From: Flavobacterium sp. HSC-32F16 | GTDB taxonomy: Bacteria > Bacteroidota > Bacteroidia > Flavobacteriales > Flavobacteriaceae | Assembly: GCF_024171645.1 (NCBI RefSeq) | Contig: NZ_JALKAC010000004.1 | Span: 62,001 to 126,000, forward strand | Direction of reading: 5' to 3' | DNA length: 64,000 nucleotides | Part shown: piece by piece, positions 61,139 to 64,000 of the stretch | Position numbering within the stretch: position 1 is the first letter of the stretch | How the letters are laid out: every line of letters starts with the position of its first letter | Program-made: the position numbers and the translations under genes | Notes under the pieces: model-generated | The model's database searches: none | Told to the model about the DNA's origin: nothing | What the model saw: only the letters and a program-made list of their open reading frames with translations

Positions 61139-62329
61139 TTAGGTTTTAATTCGGTTAATAAGCTCTAGACAAGCGCGGCTGTTATGATACGGACATTTCC
61201 AGAATCCGGCTTTGTCTTTTTCTATGGGAGAATAATCTCGATAGATTCCCCAAATCCATTCGCCGTTTTTAAGATCCAGAATGTGTTTTTTAATGAAATT
61301 CCAGTTTTCAAAAACGATTTTCAAATACTCTTCATTTTCTGTTAATTGATAGGCATTATAAAAACCTATTAAAGCTTCGGCCTGAACCCACCAATGTTTT
61401 TCGGCAATTAATTCATTTTCTTTAGGTTCAAATTCGTACCAAAGTCCGCCATCTTGGTCTAAACCTTCTTTGGTAACTTCGGCAATTTGAATGGCGTGTT
61501 TTTTATAATTGGCAATTAGATTTTCATCTTCTAAAACTTCGGCGCAATACAATAGAAGCCAGGCCGCTTCAATATCATGTCCGTATGAAATTACGTCTGG
61601 TTTTTCGATCCAGTTTTCATCAAAAAATAAACGAAGATGTCCGGTTTTAGTATTAATGAAATGTTTTTCTATTGTTTCTAAAAGCTCGATGCTGTCTTTT
61701 TTAAGCGTTTCATCTTTCCATACTTTAAACAAATTTGCATAAGCCTCAATAATATGCAAATGTGTGTTCATGGTCTTTTTTTCGTTGGCATCTTTATCGC
61801 TTAAACGTAAATCTTCAATGGGCAGCCAGTTGCGGGTAAAAGCTTCGAGATAACCTTTGTTTAAAGGATCGTAACTGTATTTTTGTATGCTTTTGTATAA
61901 ATTAACAGCAATTTCTAAAGCTTCTTGATCGTGAGAAATAACATAATATTCAGATAATCCGTAAATAGCAAAAGCTAAAGCATAAATCTGGTTTTTAGTA
62001 TCTTTTGGTGTTTTGTCAGCGTTAATGCTCCAAAAAAGACCGTTATATTCCGGATCATAGAAATATTTTGAAAGATATTCAAAAGCCCTTTTGGCAATTT
62101 CTTTATGGCTTTCTTTTTTTGTGATCTGATAACTGGATGAAAAAGTCCATAAAATTCGGGAATTCAAAACAGCACCTTTTTCGGCATCGGCAATAATGTC
62201 ATCATTGAAATCAATCTGGCCTACAAAACCTCCGTTTTGGTCATCAAGCGTATGTTTTGACCAATAATTTAAAATCGAGTCAAGTTCGGTAGTTATTTCA
62301 GATTTAAGCTGTTGTAGATTTGCTGGCAC
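61139..62329 (-). CDS. N-acylglucosamine/cellobiose 2-epimerase family, probable mannobiose 2-epimerase
   Basis: A 396-residue cytosolic (alpha/alpha)6-barrel enzyme. LNSRILWTFSSSYQI, MNTHLHIIEAYANLFKVWKD, ISYGHDIEAAWLLLYCAEVL and KHWWVQAEALIGFYNAYQLT carry the conserved His and Trp residues of the active site. It epimerises the reducing-end mannose of mannobiose to glucose. It is directly followed upstream in the operon by a GH130 phosphorylase that would use the product, the known mannan route of Bacteroides and Ruminococcus. The pairing makes the assignment strong. Confidence 0.9.
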   Translation of the reverse strand: MPANLQQLKSEITTELDSILNYWSKHTLDDQNGGFVGQIDFNDDIIADAEKGAVLNSRILWTFSSSYQITKKESHKEIAKRAFEYLSKYFYDPEYNGLFWSINADKTPKDTKNQIYALAFAIYGLSEYYVISHDQEALEIAVNLYKSIQKYSYDPLNKGYLEAFTRNWLPIEDLRLSDKDANEKKTMNTHLHIIEAYANLFKVWKDETLKKDSIELLETIEKHFINTKTGHLRLFFDENWIEKPDVISYGHDIEAAWLLLYCAEVLEDENLIANYKKHAIQIAEVTKEGLDQDGGLWYEFEPKENELIAEKHWWVQAEALIGFYNAYQLTENEEYLKIVFENWNFIKKHILDLKNGEWIWGIYRDYSPIEKDKAGFWKCPYHNSRACLELINRIKT

Positions 62330-62335
62330 GTTGTA

Positions 62336-63526
62336 TTATATTGCGTTATTTTTTTCGATCTGATTGATTATCGTTTCAACAGAACCTGCCGAAATAAAAG
62401 TATCTGCAGGAGCATTAGTTACATAATCTACCAATTTAGCTACAGAAGAAACAGCAACGTGCATTCTCGTATCTGATGATGCGTAGTACACATAAACAGT
62501 TCCGTTTTCATCCTCAATCCATCCATTAGAAAACAAAACATTCGATACGTCACCAACTCTTTCAATTCCTTCCGGTCCCATAAAATGTCCGGCGGGAACG
62601 TAAGTTACTTTGGAAATATCATTTAAATCGGTCATGAACATATATAGAGTGTAGCGTAATCCTGCGGCAGTATTTCGAACTCCGTGTGCCAGGTGTAACC
62701 AGCCTTTTTCGGTTTTGATAGGAGCAGGGCCAAGTCCGTTTTTTAATTCATAAATGGTATGATATTGTTTTCCAAAAATGATTTTTTCGTCTTTTACCAC
62801 CGGATTTGTCATATCATCAACGTATCCTAAACCAATTCCGCCTCCAGCTCCAACATCAATAAAACCGTCTTGTGGACGTGTGTAAAGTGCGTATTTTCCG
62901 TTTACAAATTCTGGATGCAATACTACATTTCGCTGCTGTCCTGTATTCGAAATTAAATCGGGTAATCTTTCCCAGTTTACTAAATCTTTAGAACGTACGA
63001 TTCCTGCATTGGCTACAGCCGAACTTGTATCGCCTTTTGGGGCTTTTGGATCTTTTCTTTCGGTACAAAAAATACCGTAAACCCAGCCGTCTTCGTGGCT
63101 TATTAAACGCATATCGTAAACGTTGGTGTCTGGTTCTTCGGTTTGTGGAATTACGCAGGGTTTGTCCCAAAATTTGAAATTATCTACACCATTTGGACTT
63201 TCTGCAATGGCAAAGAATGATTTTCTGTCGATGCCTTCTACGCGAACAGCCAAAAGGTATTTTCCGTTCCATTTCATTGCTCCGGCGTTGAAAGCGGCAT
63301 TCATCCCGATTCTTTCCTGTAAAAACGGATTTGTTTTTTCGTTTAGATCAAAACGCCAGTTTAACGGAACGTGAGATGCGGTAACGACAGGGTTTTGATA
63401 TCGCTGGTAAATTCCGTTTCCTGCATTTTCCTGTGGTGCATTTTTTTGCTCGATTAATGTTTTATGTTCTTTTTCTAATGCTGCTTTTCGGTTTTGAAAA
63501 GTAGTCGAAGAGGATATTGTTGTCAT
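62336..63526 (-). CDS. GH130 beta-1,4-mannosylglucose phosphorylase
   Basis: A 396-residue cytosolic enzyme of the five-bladed propeller family GH130. Conserved pieces are NAAFNAGAMKWNGKYLLAVR, NVYDMRLISHEDGWVYGIF with the catalytic Asp138, and ERKDPKAPKGDTSSAVANAG. IYELKNGLGPAPIKTEKGWL and HFMGPEGIERVGDVSNVLFS complete the set. It phosphorolyses mannosylglucose to mannose-1-phosphate and glucose. It stands 6 bp upstream of the epimerase gene and after the symporter gene, which completes the intracellular path. Confidence 0.93.
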   Translation of the reverse strand: MTTISSSTTFQNRKAALEKEHKTLIEQKNAPQENAGNGIYQRYQNPVVTASHVPLNWRFDLNEKTNPFLQERIGMNAAFNAGAMKWNGKYLLAVRVEGIDRKSFFAIAESPNGVDNFKFWDKPCVIPQTEEPDTNVYDMRLISHEDGWVYGIFCTERKDPKAPKGDTSSAVANAGIVRSKDLVNWERLPDLISNTGQQRNVVLHPEFVNGKYALYTRPQDGFIDVGAGGGIGLGYVDDMTNPVVKDEKIIFGKQYHTIYELKNGLGPAPIKTEKGWLHLAHGVRNTAAGLRYTLYMFMTDLNDISKVTYVPAGHFMGPEGIERVGDVSNVLFSNGWIEDENGTVYVYYASSDTRMHVAVSSVAKLVDYVTNAPADTFISAGSVETIINQIEKNNAI

Positions 63527-63557
63527 ATTTTTTGATTTCGGTATCTGATTTATTTTT

Positions 63558-64000
63558 TTAGTTTGATTGGTCTCTTTTTTCGTTTAAATCTTGTTCTATC
63601 GCTTGCAGTTTTTCTTCGGATAAAGGATAGAATAAAATGAAAAGAACTGATATTGCGGCTGCGATTGCAGGAAGAATGCTTAACATTAACTGAATTCCGT
63701 TTTGGGTTACTGCTGTCTGCTCGACATTGGCCTGAAAACCATAATACCCTAAAAGCCATCCGGTTCCGGCTCCGCCAATGGTCCATCCAAATTTTTGCGA
63801 CATTGATGAAGCTGAGAAAACTAATCCTGTGGCTCTGCGACCTTGTTTCCATTCAGAATAATCGGCGCTGTCTGCGTACATTGACCAGATTAACGGGAAA
63901 ATACATCCGGCGCAAATGCTGATTAAAACCTGAAAACTCATGATTAGGAATACATCTTCTTTTCCAAAGAAATAGAAAACTAAACTTAGAATTGCAGCGA
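63558..64000 (-). CDS. GPH-family sugar:cation symporter, 5' end outside window
   Basis: The open frame runs to the right edge of the window on the minus strand, so only about 147 residues of the C-terminus are seen. SMYADSADYSEWKQGRRATG and the following VFSASSMSQKFGWTIGGAGT are the hallmarks of GPH/MelB-like symporters, and TM segments GIQLMLSILPAIAAAISVLFIL follow. An ATG at 63941 is internal, since the frame is open upstream (FYFFGKEDVFLI). It would import mannobiose or mannooligosaccharides for the epimerase and phosphorylase downstream. Confidence 0.87.
   Translation of the reverse strand, partial: AAILSLVFYFFGKEDVFLIMSFQVLISICAGCIFPLIWSMYADSADYSEWKQGRRATGLVFSASSMSQKFGWTIGGAGTGWLLGYYGFQANVEQTAVTQNGIQLMLSILPAIAAAISVLFILFYPLSEEKLQAIEQDLNEKRDQSN

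Noticed and set aside
63941..64000. ATG at 63941 as the start of the symporter gene
   Set aside because: The frame is open upstream to the window edge and reads hydrophobic membrane sequence, so the true start is outside the window.

Overview
The window is low-GC chromosomal DNA from a Flavobacterium-like member of the Bacteroidota, probably close to F. johnsoniae. The evidence is the promoter style (TTTG/TTG boxes with a TAnnTTTG -7 element), the Bacteroidota-restricted gene order rpmB-rpmG-DUF4295-ftsY, bacillithiol synthesis (bshC), a SecA of more than 1,100 residues, many short lipoproteins, and a Bacteroidota-type mannan utilisation locus. No rRNA, tRNA, insertion sequence, prophage or CRISPR array was seen.

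Positions 1-20200 are mostly housekeeping genes: a Kef-type antiporter cut by the left window edge, purB, a di-iron hydroxylase with a sirtuin, trmH, secA with a DUF2795 gene, a PduO-type cobalamin adenosyltransferase, a LolD/MacB-like ATPase, an FKBP lipoprotein and a Uup-like ABC-F protein. Set among them is a plus-strand trio at 4624-6934: APS kinase, an aspartyl/asparaginyl beta-hydroxylase-like oxygenase and a sulfotransferase. It looks like a small hydroxylation-and-sulfation module with no assigned product, and it is the best candidate here for an undescribed pathway.

Positions 20300-27000 carry envelope and polysaccharide genes: a polyprenyl-phosphate sugar-1-phosphate transferase, a PHP-type tyrosine phosphatase, a family 2 glycosyltransferase, a BamA/TamA-type barrel and an HGSNAT-like membrane protein. 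Positions 27000-37600 hold a 2-oxoacid dehydrogenase E2, an exonuclease, cinA, the L28/L33/DUF4295/FtsY block, an archaemetzincin-like lipoprotein, a DciA-like protein, ndk and a second HGSNAT-like protein. Two copies of what looks like one structured RNA, on opposite strands, lie at 32686-32760 and 34711-34790.

Positions 37700-49300 hold bshC, an MHS-type transporter, the relic of a type IX secretion C-terminal sorting domain (41015-41218), a radical SAM protein with unusual cysteine spacing, a metallo-beta-lactamase-fold hydrolase, a histidine kinase/response regulator pair, a DUF1573 protein, an L,D-transpeptidase and an NlpC/P60 peptidase.

From 49400 to the right edge the window is dominated by an acetylated galacto(gluco)mannan degradation locus. 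Plus-strand genes encode a CE2-like esterase, a sialate-O-acetylesterase-like esterase and a GH3 beta-glycosidase. Minus-strand genes, in transcription order, encode a GPH-type sugar symporter (cut by the edge), a GH130 mannosylglucose phosphorylase, a mannobiose/cellobiose 2-epimerase, a GH26 mannanase, a GH5 mannanase and a GH97 enzyme. Together they suggest deacetylation, endo-cleavage, galactose removal, uptake, epimerisation of mannobiose to mannosylglucose, and phosphorolysis. SusC/SusD genes are not in the window. A DUF433/DUF5615 toxin-antitoxin-like pair and an aldo/keto reductase lie between the two halves.

Intergenic DNA is rich in short dispersed repeats: tandem 8-mers of the CTTAGNAN type, CAGTTTTCAGT elements, ACGAATT inverted repeats and two long inverted repeats with matching arm changes.
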